Below, piece after piece: positions 33,976-45,055 of a DNA stretch of 64,000 nucleotides. The translations under genes and the position numbers were made by a program. The first letter of the stretch is position 1. Each line of letters begins with the position of its first letter. The notes beneath the pieces are model-generated. The model was not told where the DNA came from. It did no database searches and saw only the letters and a program-made list of their open reading frames with translations. This stretch comes from Ryuthela nishihirai (Eukaryota; Arthropoda; Arachnida; Araneae; Heptathelidae), in assembly GCA_038380435.1 (NCBI GenBank), contig JAWZYU010000005.1, forward strand, positions 33,564,001 to 33,628,000. Direction: 5' to 3'.

Positions 33976-34261
33976 ACCAGTGTATATGCTTATAGAAATT
34001 TGCGGGTGCAGATAGAACTTTTGTTATCTGCAGAAGGTGCTAGTTATAAGCAATAACATCAGTCTGTCACAGAGTCAACAACACTTAGAAGTTAAAACGA
34101 AACACATTTGTTGAGTGCAGTGAGTAATAACTTCCGTCCGTCAATAAGGATTAGCTGTGCCCAGACTAGAGAGGGTTTATTGTACTTACTCGGTAATTGT
34201 TTCCATAATCGATCATTAAAAAATATCTTTTCCGGAGTATTTAAAAAATTTCCAGAGAAAA
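33976..34261. other. Spacer, nothing recognised
   Basis: Short unique stretch, no signal. Confidence 0.4.
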
Positions 34262-34640
34262 TGGGTTGGGATGCTTTACTTCTGAGCAGTACTTTTTTTG
34301 CATACAATGCACTAAATGGCTAGGTCACATGGACTCCAAGGGCTCAGAGAAGGTTGGGGAAAGGGAACCCACTGGACAGATGTTAGGAGATAGATGGTAA
34401 GTCTTCTGTCAAGGCTATCCAGCATGTTAACATTCACAGGATATGGCTCGCCCACTCCACAGCTTTATGTTGCATCTGATGGATGGTGGCATTTACCAAG
34501 ACCAATGATGTTCTTTACTGATCGAGGACAGAGTAAGGGTTTAGCAGAGATAAATCTCAATATGGGTGCAGGTGAGATTCAATTGTGGTAACTGCAGATC
34601 ATAAGCCTGGTGCACTATCAACTGATCCAACCCATTCCTC
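34262..34640 (-). mobile_element. SINE-A copy, diverged
   Basis: From GGGTTGGGATGCTTTACTTC to ATCAACTGATCCAACCC. The B box has decayed (GAGATTCAATTG). Confidence 0.78.
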
Positions 34641-34654
34641 CCAGACAAAATGGG

Positions 34655-34860
34655 GGGTGGCTCAGTCAGTACCATGCTCTTAATCTGCAATTCACAGGTT
34701 CAAGTCTCAGCTGAGCCAGCTCTAAAAACTTTTAGCATGCAAATAATTTGAAAGATAAACTTTAAAATTTTGTTGCTCAACGACAGAGAATTTTAAGTTA
34801 TTTTTAATTAATTTCTGGGCAAGGTCCTTTTATAATTGTGTAAAACAACCCAACCTAGAC
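34655..34860 (+). mobile_element. SINE-A head and tail with a replaced centre
   Basis: The tRNA-like head (GGGTGGCTCAGTCAGTACCA, GGTTCAAGTCTC) is joined to about 110 bp of unrelated AT-rich DNA and then a short tail (GTGTAAAACAACCCAACC). Most of the body is missing. Confidence 0.6.
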
Positions 34861-34875
34861 AAAATTAGTTGGCAA

Positions 34876-35165
34876 CTTGGCTTGGTTGTTTTACCTCTGA
34901 GTAGCGCTTGTTTTACACGTGCTAAATGGCAAGGTCATATGAACCCACTGAACACTTTTAGGAGACAGATGGTAGCCTTCCATCAAGACCATCCAATATG
35001 CTCCTAACGTGCACAGGGTATGGCTCTCCTGCACACAGGGCCACAGCTTCATATCCCATCTAACAGCAGCATTTTCAAGCTCATCAGTGTCCCCTTTTCC
35101 ACCGAGGACAGGGTGGTGGTTAGAAAGGACAAATTTCAACACTAGCACTGGTCAGACTCAAACAG
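34876..35165 (-). mobile_element. SINE-A copy, old and 5'-decayed
   Basis: GGTTGTTTTACCTCTGAGTA begins the complemented tail. Body blocks GGAGACAGATGGTAGCC and GGGTATGGCTCTCC follow. The tRNA head is barely recognisable. Confidence 0.72.
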
Positions 35166-35410
35166 AGTCACAAACAGTTCAGATTAAACTCATGAGATGA
35201 AATAGAGGATAGGTACAGTTTAATGAAGTGACCTGTGAAACTGCATGTTGATATAAGGTATAAAGACAGAAATTAATTTATAGCACATGAAAATTTACAT
35301 CAAATGAAAAAATAAAAATTATTTTTTGACCATAAACAGGGCCGGATTTAGGGGGAATGCCCCCTTCTCCCTTGAGAATGCTAGTAAGGGTAATTAATAC
35401 ACACACACAC

Positions 35411-35441
35411 ACATAGGCTACGGAGGTCCAACCAGGTAAAG
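35411..35441 (-). mobile_element. Tiny RTE-like LINE 3' fragment
   Basis: TAGGCTACGGAGGTCCAACC matches the 3' end of the LINE copies at 46005-46570 and 60005-62760 (GGGTACGGAGGTCCAACCAG). Confidence 0.65.
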
Positions 35442-35584
35442 TCAAAAAATTATAAAACTCATGTACATTTTTAAAAAAAATTAAAGTCCTAAAACAGAGG
35501 GGAAAATATATTGCAAAGGAAATTCAACCTATGCCCCCCCCCCCCCAACTTTACATTTTTACACTCAAATTGTGTGTTGGGAGA

Positions 35585-35647
35585 GAAAATTGTGTGTTGG
35601 GGGAGGAGCAAGTAAATTTCTTGCTCCTCCCCCAACACACAATTTTC
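35585..35647. repeat. Perfect 28-bp-arm hairpin
   Basis: Left arm 35585-35612 (GAAAATTGTGTGTTGGGGGA...) and right arm 35620-35647 are exact complements around the loop TAAATTT. A partial direct copy of the left arm lies just upstream (35568-35584). Confidence 0.9.
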
Positions 35648-36484
35648 TTCTAGACATGGGCCTGGCCATAAACTATATATTCTAATAAGATATATATGTA
35701 AAACTTGAAACAGGAATTTATAGTTTTTAATCCTATGCTGTACACAGTACAAAGCCATGGCCCTTAAAGGTTTAAAAGATAAAAAAACCTAATGATATTC
35801 CAGCTTTGTAATGAAACATTATAAGTGAAAACACTCAACATAGACGTTCTGTGCTAAATGCATGCTACATTGATTTCAACACTGCCTGGACACTGGAAAT
35901 GACAAATTTTAACATTTATTGAGGTAATATAATCAACATCAATGCAGGTACATTGTTGTGTAACATAAATTCATTTCATGCATATCCTTTGGAGATATTC
36001 ACATGCTGGTGAACTGTGCATCAAATAAAAACCGCAGTATTTCCAAAAATTATATATACAATTGAGGAAATAAGGGAAAGATTATTAATCAGTTTGAAAT
36101 TCATGATAAGGTGCATTTTATTACAACTGACATGAGTGCACAAACTGAAATTTTATACCTTCAAAAAATATGGTTTAAGATAATCTAACAGATGCTTATT
36201 CATATTTCTCTAGTTGTTATTTATTTTTTATTACAAGGATTATCATATCTGGCTTTCAAAATAAGTAAAAGAATAAAAAAAATCTTTTGGTGAATATGGA
36301 ATGCTCATCTTCGAATAAATGAAGTTTGTCATTTTCATACTTTCGATGCTTGGGAATTCAAATTAATGGGTGGTTTGGAAAAATGCATTTACATTTTATT
36401 TATCAATCAATAGTAAGCCCACAGAATAACACTGTTGACTTTGAAATCAATAAAGCAACAAATAGTTTTGTGGAAAAAATTAGT

Positions 36485-36625
36485 TTTGCTGACATGCAGG
36501 ATTCGAACCGTCTCCCCTGATTCATGCCAGAATGTTCTCTGCATGAGTTAACACTCTGACATGAATCTGGAGACGTGAATTCAAATCCCGCATGTCAGCA
36601 AAATTAATTTTTTTCTACAAAACTA
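36485..36625. repeat. Head-to-head pair of tRNA-like units (SINE-C)
   Basis: Two tRNA-like units face each other. The left, on the minus strand, has the B-box complement GGATTCGAACC and GATTCATGCCAGA. The right, on the plus strand, has CTGACATGAATCTGGAGACG and GAATTCAAATCCC. Flanking arms AACAAATAGTTTTGTGGAAA and its near complement after the pair extend the palindrome to about 36455-36635. The same unit, single, occurs at 53995-54100. Confidence 0.75.
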
Positions 36626-36644
36626 TTTGTTGATACATTTTATT

Positions 36645-36790
36645 TGTAACGATGCCTGGATCTAGAAAAAAAATAGGGTGGGCAGGCAAGAGATTGGAAT
36701 TTCATTGTAGTATAACATTTTCCTTTTCGTTTTAGAGGTTTTTAAAAATTTCTTGAAAAAATTCTTGGCTCTAGATTTAGCCCTGTTTCT
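36645..36790. repeat. Dispersed repeat E, copy 2
   Basis: Resembles 32158-32290. Starts GCCTGGATCTAGAAAAAAAA. Confidence 0.45.
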
Positions 36791-37032
36791 AACTAACTGC
36801 CAAACACCAAAACCTTTTCCATTGATCTCAGAAAACGAAAGATCTGAATTTTCCCACCCCAGTAGGATTCCTTGACAATCACACTAACATCAATATCTAC
36901 AGCATAAGCATATAATTTGCAATTTTCATTTAAAGTTTGCATTTTTCCCAACTTAGTGACTTCTATGGAAATTGCAATTAATGGAAGATTAAAAAATATG
37001 AATCATAACATTTCATTATTACCTACAGACAT

Positions 37033-37357
37033 CCCAGCTGGGTCAGCGTTGAGATTTATCTCCGCAAAAATTCCCCGCCCTGCCCACGGTCAGTAGGGGA
37101 CACCTATGGGCTTGAAAAGGCCGCCGTCCGTCGGATGGGACGTTAAGCCGTGGCCCCGCGTGTGGGAGAGACATACCCTGTGCACGTTAAAGAACACGCT
37201 GGATGGCCTTGACGGGAGGCTACCATCTGTCTCCCAACAGCTGTTCCAGTGGGTCCCCTCCCCCAACCTTCTCTGAGCCTTCGGGGTCCATGTGACCTGG
37301 CCATTTAGCCCATGGTGTGCAAAAAAGTGCCGCTCAGAGGTAAAACAACCCAACCCA
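37033..37357 (+). mobile_element. SINE-A copy, 5'-truncated, 8-bp target-site duplication
   Basis: Starts at CCCAGCTGGGTCAGCG (end of the tRNA head) and runs to AAAACAACCCAACCCA. Flanked by ACAGACAT at 37025-37032 and 37358-37365. Confidence 0.92.
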
Positions 37358-37428
37358 ACAGACATACAGAAAAATGAATTATTTTTTCTAAAACGAATTA
37401 AAAAACAAATGACATAAATTTTTATGCA

Positions 37429-37940
37429 TTAACTCTTTCATTCCTGCCAGTGGCATTTGCCACCTTAATATATAAAGAGTTCTAGCTACTGGCTGAGTAT
37501 CTAGTTTCACCATAAAGCACTAGATGTCACCTCTACAAAGTATGTGAATAGCATTTCATGACATGGCTCAACAAGAAGTGAGTGTTTACATATCTGAGTG
37601 GCCCATATTGTTCCGCTATTCAAGATGAATGCTAATAACCTGAACATTATGTTTTGGTAAGTACCGATTTAAAATCGAAATCCAAAAATTGTTTCAAAAT
37701 TTTTTACACGAAATAATTTGATAAGATCTTTGTATAAAAACATTTAAAATGAAAAAAAATATGCTTCCATTTTTATCTTTAAGACCTGATGGTGGCATTT
37801 GCCACGATTTCCTAGTTTCTAAACCTATGCGGAAACCCTCTCAAACTTAGTAGGGGAGTCCTTGTATGTCTTACATTCAATTATTGATGATCAAAAAAAA
37901 ATTATTTTTCATATTAAAAATTCAGGGCTGAAAGGGTTAA
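37429..37940. mobile_element. piggyBac-type nonautonomous element (MITE)
   Basis: 512 bp bounded by TTAA on both sides, with inverted ends TTAACTCTTTCATTCCTG and CAGGGCTGAAAGGGTTAA. A subterminal motif (GGCATTTGCCAC) occurs near the left end and again inside (37793-37804). TTAA targets and such ends are characteristic of piggyBac elements. No transposase is encoded. Confidence 0.75.
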
Positions 37941-38074
37941 GTTTGTGTACAGAGGACCCGAGTCTGTAGCAAAACTGAATGAGCTCCATTTTAAAAACAG
38001 TTTGGAAAAAGTATCTACTAGACTGATACCTTTGCTGCAAACATTAATTTTCATTTTGTTCACTAGTGCAATGC

Positions 38075-38278
38075 CATCCTATGATCGAGAGTGGTTAGCA
38101 TGCTTCGCTACTGATCAAAGGGACATGAGTTCAAGCCCCAGGTAAGGCATGAATGTTTGTGTTGCCTTTCTCTCAATTTTAGTCAAAGGTCTCACCTTCT
38201 CTGTGACATATTAAACTGACAGGCTCCTGTCAGACTTCTGTTGCAAGCAGCTGCTTGAGGGGGTATTTTTTACTAGTG
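38075..38278 (+). mobile_element. SINE-B copy, diverged
   Basis: AGTGGTTAGCATGCTTCGCT, B box GAGTTCAAGCCCC, and the end GCAGCTGCTTGAGGGGGTA. Part of the body (TTTTAGTCAAAGG) is altered. Confidence 0.82.
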
Positions 38279-38429
38279 CAAGATGACTTATTCTTATACC
38301 AATTCAATGGCTATGTTTAGCCATTTTTTTTAAAATGAACTAATGTCTCTACTTTGTCATGTATGTAGAAGAGCCCCTCTTATGCATGTATGGGGATCTC
38401 ATTGTAGATATCAAACTTTTCTTTTTCTA

Positions 38430-39130
38430 ACGATAAATTTAAAATTCTTCCTGTGTGGGACTGGTTTTGACAAAATATTATGATTTACACTTTTCAAATC
38501 TTGCAAAAGTTTTAGTTGCTCCCCCTAAATCATATGTATGAATCATAAATTGCTAGCTAGTATGCAGCTGCTAAATCATAAATATGTGTTGATCCCAACA
38601 AATGTGATCTCAAGATTTAAAACTTGAACTGCAAATGATACATTTATGCTAGAAATTTGAACTTCTGGTGATGGAGTGCGAGAGTCACTGTGGGGAATGG
38701 AGATAAGGTTTGCATTGAAAACCATGATTTTCCTCCCTTACCACCAAGAGGTGGAAAAATGCAACTTTTTATTTTAAGAGATAATTGAAAAATTCCTTTT
38801 TTTGAGTTCAACAGTGCTAAATGAAAAATACGATTAACATTTTTCAAACTTTCGGTAGTTTTAATTTCCATTACCAGAGGGAGCTTAATGTGCAAAACGC
38901 AAAACTTTTAATGTTGCAAACAATCTATGATACAAATTTTAAATTTTAGTGATACAGGATCAGGGGATATTAACACTGATAGCAATGACTTCTTCCACTT
39001 TTCTCATAGGGTGGGTGAGAAAATGCCCCTTTTTTATTTTAAGGATGAATAATAAATTCTTTTTGTTGTATATGTACAAATATAATAGTACTATTTGCAT
39101 TTTTCCAATCATCCATTAGTTTGGATTAAT
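38430..39130 (+). repeat. Dispersed repeat G, copy 1 (degenerate internal tandem units)
   Basis: At least two diverged units of roughly 290 bp (markers: GGTGGAAAAATGCAACTTTT and GGTGAGAAAATGCCCCTTTT, each followed by TTTATTTTAAG). The reverse complement of the same markers is at 57560-58000 (GCATTTTCCCACCCTTTTG, TTTATAGCATAAATACT). Class unknown. Confidence 0.55.
38551..38600 (-). pseudogene. Fragment of the SF3B2 coding exon
   Basis: About 50 bp match SF3B2 exon 2 at 40192-40242 with about 90% identity. On the minus strand they encode GSTHIYDLAAA before a single-base deletion shifts the frame. The surrounding bases are unrelated to SF3B2. It lies 1.3 kb past the SF3B2 stop in the same orientation. 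A short templated insertion or remnant of a partial duplication is likely. It has no start codon or splice signals and cannot be a gene. Confidence 0.8.
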
Positions 39131-39934
39131 ACATTTAGAGCAGGAGTGCCCAAACTTTTTCTCACTGGGGGCTACTTTTAGTTTAGGATTTTGTTGAAGA
39201 GCTACTTAATTTTTATTTGTGTTCGAATATAAAGCAATAAAGGGGCACCATTAATGGTAAGCAATTTAAAATAAGTTAACTGCCATTTAATATGGTAAAA
39301 ACACATTTCGAGTTTTGCAGTAAATAAATCGAAATATTTTCGGTAGAAAAAAATCTCCACTTAAAACTAGCTCTACTCCTTACCATGCCGTGAGTGACTC
39401 TTACCTTGCTAAAGGGTGACCAGTAAGCCTGTGGTGTTATAATGGGCACCCTGAGTTAGAGGGTGCAAAATTTGCTTTAAAAATGAGCATTCCATATTTG
39501 CCTGAGGTGAGGTACATTCTAATTTAAAAGCACATTTTTGACTGAAATTGGAGTACCTCATTCTTATTGCAAACCTTTCAATTTTTGTACGATTCAAAAC
39601 TGAACTTCAAAGGAAATTCCTATAATCTAAGATTTTAATCATGAAATCTGTAGAAAGTTTTCAAAACATTCAAGTCATTGGTCACATTAGTAATTTACAC
39701 TTCTCGATCAGAACAAGTATAAAAAGGTTATGTACTGAAGTTCTGCAGCTTTATCGTGAAAATTAAAACTAAAAAGATCAGTAAAGCAAATTATTTAAAA
39801 TTTTAGGATGCAGTTACATATGATACATATAACAATGAATATACTGGAACATCACAAATGCAAAACTTTTTTGTCATTGACACACTTGGACAATTAAAAA
39901 TATTACAGACGTGTCTTTGACCTTCATCAAAAAA
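39131..39934. other. SF3B2 3' flank, probable 3' UTR at the right
   Basis: The sequence next to the SF3B2 stop (39935) is likely its 3' UTR. The nearest poly(A)-signal-like hexamer on the minus strand is ATTAAA at 39634-39639. An AATAAA is at 39212-39217. GAGTGCCCAAACTTTTTC at about 39145 resembles a hAT terminus but has no visible partner. Confidence 0.45.
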
Positions 39935-42900
39935 TCAAAATTTGAATTCTTTATACTTTTTAGGTGCTTTACCACTGTCTTGTTGTTGCTTCTTCCTCTT
40001 ACTCTTTTGTCGAGCTGCATGCTCCGCAACCATATCACTTAAGTCTTCTTTTTCCAGCTGAGACTGTTGCTCTCGCACTGTTTGCTCATATCGGGCAGCC
40101 ATAGCAGCAGTGTCAAGTTCAAGTTCACTTGGATCTAACGCTACTTCAATACCTTGAGGGGGGACAGATGCAGTACCAGGGATTTTTATTTTGCTAGCTG
40201 GTATTGCAGCTGCTAAATCATAAATATGTGTGGATCCCATCATTGGTCCACCTACACGTTCTGATTTCTTTTCTGGAAGAATAGTGTACAGAGCTGGTGT
40301 TTCACCTCCTTCCATTTCAGCTTCAATTTTACGTTTCCTTAATTCAATCATATCAGGTGTTTCCATTCCAGCAGGGATTGAGCTAAAACCACTTGGTGTT
40401 ATAAGACCTTCAGCTGGGGTAACTAAACCTGTTTCATCATCTCCTTTCTGTTCTTCTTCCTCTTCCTCATCATCATCATCATCCTCTTCCTCTTCTGATG
40501 ATTCAGATTCCAATTCTCCCCACAGAGTATGATCTATTTCTTCTTCTTGGATTTGGGGTTGATTTTCTGCCATCTGGGTACCAAATACATCTCCATATAA
40601 AGGACGACCCATTTCATCAACAGGAGGCTTACCCCAACCACCAGCATGATACCCAAAGGAACATCCATCTGGAATAGGAGCATTTAGTCCTGGAATTTTT
40701 AAATTAGGATAAGATGGCGGAGGACCATAACGCTGCATGGCAATAAGCCATGGAGGAGGGCATTTATTTGCATTAGGGCCTGTAGGCATACCAAGTGCAA
40801 CCCTCAGTTCTTCACTTAGGTCACCTGGTTTTTTTTCTTTTAAGCGTGTTTCAAATTCTTTCCCTTCATAATATAAGTCACCGTGAATAGTCATTCTTGG
40901 CTTAGTCTGCCATTTGAAAAATGCATCATGTAATTTTTGGTAATCAATATCAATTTTTCCAAGTTTAGGTCTAACCCTCTCTCTCATTTTGGCTTTCATT
41001 GTTTTTTGGTCTTCTTTTTCCTGCAAAGCCTGCCTCATTTCCATTATTCCTGTTCTTTTAATAAAATCAGGAAGTTCAAATGCAGGTTTTTCAATACCTC
41101 TTTTACCTTGAAGATATTTACGTTTGAAACACCAATGTCGAGGTACAGGTACAGTATTCCTTGATGCTTTCAAGTGCAGCAATAATACCGGATCTTTTGC
41201 TGTTATATCATGCATTTCAACCAATTCTGGGCGACTGACTTTCTGCTTCAACTCAGCAACACTCATTCGACTTAGTTTTTTCAGTTTCCGTTTTGATAAT
41301 TTTGGTTTTTCTTCCTCTTCTTTTTTTTCATCTTCATCTTTCTCATCTAAATCAGCTGGCTTTTTTCGCTCTGCTAAACGATTTAAGGGTTCCAATTTTG
41401 CTTCTTCCTTAGAGGCATCAGTAATCATTTCTTCCTTTGCTTTTTCTGGTTCATTTAATTTAAATTTCTCAAATATTCTTATAAACTGTGAGTACATTGG
41501 ATCAGTGAAGTCCAAAACATCTTGAATATACTCAATATCAACATCAACACTTTTTTGTGTTTTTGTATTAGTTTTGCTTTTTTCGTCTTCTTTTTCTTTG
41601 TTTGTTTGCTTTGCTCGTCGCTGCTTTTTCTTCTTTTTACGACGCCTATTTTTGGATTCTTTCAAATTAGTGCTTTGCTGTTCTGGTTCTTCTTCCATCC
41701 AATCCTCTTCTTCACCTTCATCCATTGCTACTAATGTAACTGGGCCAAGTTTTAAAACAGGTACTGGTTCAGTTTCTTCTTCCACAGCTGGCTGTACAAC
41801 AGCATCTGGGTCAACACCTAGTTGCTGGGCTCGTTCAGTTTTAAATGCAAGAGCTTTTTCAAGTGCTTGTGGCAATTTGATGTCTTTGCTTGGATCATCT
41901 GATGGTTTTGAAGTGGAAACTGCAGTTTGCGACTTTCCAGCTTCAGTAGTTGTGATAGATGTTGACATTGCTGCTGCTACATCACTTTGGTTTCCTGGAA
42001 GTACTGTTGGTGGTGGTGGTGGTGGCGGTGGTGGAGGTGGTGGCGGTTGTGTTGTTAACCCTTGGTTAGGAGGTGGTGGAGGAACACTACTGGGAAGAGA
42101 TACAGATGGTGGAGGAAGGCTACTAGGAAGAGATACAGGTGGGGGCACTGTTATTGGACCACTGACTGGTGGAGGTGGGGGTTGAGTGAATCTTTGAGGA
42201 GGCCCACCCAGTGGTATTGTCTGCATGCTAGGTGGATGAAGTGGATGAGGCATAGCTGCTGAAGAAACAGATGTCTGAGCATGGGTGGGAAGAGATGCAA
42301 CACTAGGTGGCAGTGGAACAGGAGGCATTCTTGGTGGCATTGAAGTCATCAATATTGTTGGTGGAGGTGGTAATGGATTCATAGAAGGTGGTGGAGGTGG
42401 TGGTGGCGGTGGCATCTGGACACGAGTTGTAGGTGGAGGTTGTGTAGACACTGGTAAGACATGAGCAAATGGTGGTGGTGTTGTTGTTGTTGTCTGTGGT
42501 GGAGGTGGAGGAGGTGGTGGTGGAGGAGGTGGAGGAGCAACTGGCATAGCCACTGTTATTGAAGGTGATGATACATGCAAAGTTGGAGCTGGAGGAACAG
42601 GCAATGGAGCAGGGGTTGGTATCGATAATATATGCTGCTGTTGCCGTCTACGCTCTTCTTCTTTTTCAATAAGTGCTTGCTGCTGTAACTTAAATAGTTC
42701 TTCCTCTTTTTGCCTTTCTTTTAACATTTGTTGCTGTTCAGCAATCATCTTTTGTTGTTGATCAGCTAAAAAATTTTGTTGCTGTTCTGCAAGCAATTGA
42801 TTTTGCTGCTCTGTTAGCATTTGATTTTGCTGTTCTGCAAGTAATTGCTTTTGTTGTTCTGCAATCATCTGATTTTGTTGCTCTGCAAGTATTTGATTTT

Positions 42901-43191
42901 GCTGTTCTACAAGCATTTTATTCTGCTGTTCTGCAAGAATTTGATTCTGCTGTTCTGCAAGCATCTGAGTTTGCTGTTCTACTAACAGTTGCTGTTTCTG
43001 AATTATATTTTGCTTTTCAGCTTCTAACATTTTCTGTTGCTGTTGTGCTTTCTCTAATATTTCTTTATCTTTAAGTGCTTTTTCCTCTTCCAGCATTCTA
43101 ACTTGTTCCAATGCAAGGGCTTCCTTCTGCTGTTCCAACAATTCTTTTTCCTTCTTTTCTGCAAGTTCACTTGCTTCATTGCTTTCATCGT
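39935..43191 (-). CDS. SF3B2: Splicing factor 3B subunit 2, main (second) exon
   Basis: SF3B2 (SAP145) is a subunit of SF3b in the U2 snRNP; it contacts pre-mRNA near the branch site and binds SF3B4. This exon encodes residues 53-1136, starting after a TTTTTCTAG acceptor at 43192-43200. In order: Gln/Glu-rich coiled-coil-like segment (about 55-238) with an octapeptide array (119-206), Pro-rich stretch with long poly-Pro runs (about 242-446), basic cluster (564-578), DUF382 (about 680-815, with VPVPRHWCFKRKYLQGKRGI), PSP domain (about 838-892, with PPPWLIAMQRYGPPPSYPNL), acidic tract (about 947-967), and C-terminus KKYKEFKF. The core is nearly identical to the human protein. It is about 240 residues longer than human SF3B2 (895), from the Gln- and Pro-rich parts. 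The reading frame is intact. The upstream in-frame Met at 43214-43216 lies in the intron and was not used. Confidence 0.96.
42728..42991 (-). repeat. SF3B2: 24-bp coding minisatellite in SF3B2 (octapeptide array)
   Basis: Eleven consecutive 8-residue units of the form Q-(M/I/L)-(L/I)-A-E-Q-Q-(N/Q/K) are encoded by imperfect 24-bp repeats (plus-strand unit such as TTCTGCAAGCATTTGATTTT). Synonymous differences between units argue for selection on the peptide or for some age. Confidence 0.88.
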
Positions 43192-43659
43192 CTAGAAAAA
43201 ATACAACAAAAAACATTAACTAATTTAAAATTTTTGTTATATTTGCTACTAAATTAACAAAGCACTTATTTAAGGTAGTAATAAAAATCTTTACTTTAAA
43301 AAGTCAACACCACTGAAATCAAAAGTAGTTCAAATAAAATCTAAGATAAATTTAACTTTATTTCAGCTCAGCTTTGCAACTTATGCAAAATATAATATTG
43401 TTACAACATATGAAAGCGCCACAATGAACCCATGATAGATGTGTCATTAATGCTTGCATATGCTTCAGCATGTAAATTGCATCATCAACTGATTGGAATG
43501 GAGAGATACTTTGAATAATAAGAATTGAGGAGAATGGAAGCTCTAGTTCAGTAGGAAAATGAAGGGCATATTCAATTTGCATAAAGAAGCACGGTTATAA
43601 TGTTTTGGCTCTTCGGTGTATACAGCCTGGACACTGGAAGGGTTAATATTATCTGTTTC

Positions 43660-44660
43660 ATTAAATGTTTCTTCATGTATTATAAAAAGTACAATTTAAT
43701 AAAATATGTGATACAGTGTGAGGAAAATTACAAAAAGAACAGTTAGGATATATAGATTTATTATATCTAGATAGTAACTGATTTGAAAAGGCATAGCCAC
43801 TCCTGAGTCGATTTATAATTATGGTGTCTCCTCTTCTTAGATTATAATCCTGAAAATTTTCAATGTTTGTAGAAACTAATTATCTGTGATTAGGATTGAA
43901 AGCAGTAGAGTTGGGAAAACAATTTTGTAGTCCATTGAAAATATCACTTTTATGTTGAAGTTTAATGTGGACCAGAAAAATTGGAACAGTATAAATATTT
44001 TGATCCTGTGCTGCAAGTTTGGCTAGCTTATCAGTTATTTCATTAAAAAATAAATGTTACTCTGTGAGGGTAGCCATTGTATATGAATATAGTTTTGTTT
44101 AGTAGGTATAAAAACATAAATGAATGTAATAAATTAACAAATTTAGGATAGTGGGAATATTTAAATTTTTGAAATAGTGAGTAAATGGCTGATTTGCAGT
44201 CTGTAGTATAACAATTTTTGAATGATTAAATTTGATAGCACACTATAGTTGATAGAGCAAAGAGAACGGCTATAATTTCAGTAATAATGATAGGTGTGTA
44301 AATTTTTTTTTGAAGTTTTCAGAATGATTAAAACTTTGGGCAATAAAATGCACTGGAAGAACTATTATTACATTTTTGTAATGAATCATCAGAATAGATT
44401 TCAATAAAGTTTTAATAATTATTTTCAATGTAAATTCCAGTTAGAGAATGAAGGATCAATTCTGTTTTTCACATAATTCCAGGAATATTTAAATTTAAAA
44501 TTGATTTAAGAGAAAGCCAAAAAGGATAATCTGGTATTAAATTTCCACTTAGATTGTCATCTAATATGTGTTTCAAATTTGATACATAATTTAGGTCATT
44601 AAACAGAAGTGAGTAATGAAAATTTAATAATTTAGTAGAAATAGGATGCAAGCCATTTTT
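43660..44660 (-). pseudogene. LINE RNase H / C-terminal zinc-finger remnant
   Basis: Minus-strand INRLRSGYAFSNQL and CSFCNFPHTVSHILLNC (about 43690-43810) fit the RLRTGHT...C..C...xTxxHxLxxC ending of Jockey/I-clade proteins. The upstream pieces ITDKLAKLAAQ and ILQTANQPFTHYF fit RNase H. Confidence 0.72.
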
Positions 44661-45055
44661 TTATTATAATATGAAATAAAGAATTTTTAAAAGGAATTCT
44701 ATTTGAAGAAAAATGGGAGGAGTAGCTGTTTCTGCAAGAGTAATATTAGTAATTTGTTTTGGTAAACCTAAACAAAATTTAATAATATTTTTAACAGAAT
44801 TATTTTTTTTAGTTTATAATTAAGCATGTCTGGGATAAGTGCTATACCATTAAGTAATTTTGTTTAATAACACTATTATATAATATTGAGATTTTTGTTG
44901 TCAGCACCCTCATGTATTCTCTAAACATCTAAGAAAATTAAAAAAGATTTTTTTTTCTTGCAGTCTGTAGTATGTAAGTTGTTTATATGTAAATTCCAGT
45001 TTAAATTTTGATCCAGGATAATGGAAAGAATTTTTTTTTTTGATTGATAAATAAT

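Larger units (their letters stand above)
35166..36484. other. AT-rich spacer with small repeats
   Basis: No gene. A CCGGATTTAG repeat piece at 35340-35395 resembles 16478-16560. A 30-bp LINE tail lies at 35411-35441, a C tract at 35534-35547, and a hairpin at 35585-35647. Confidence 0.45.

Noticed and set aside
39131..39180. hAT-like end GAGTGCCCAAACTTTTTC
   Set aside because: No matching inverted end or target-site duplication could be found nearby.
41574..42185. Plus-strand frames opposite SF3B2 (Ser- and Gly-rich)
   Set aside because: Antisense shadows of the SF3B2 exon: poly-Gly is the complement of the poly-Pro codons, poly-Ser of the acidic and Lys codons.
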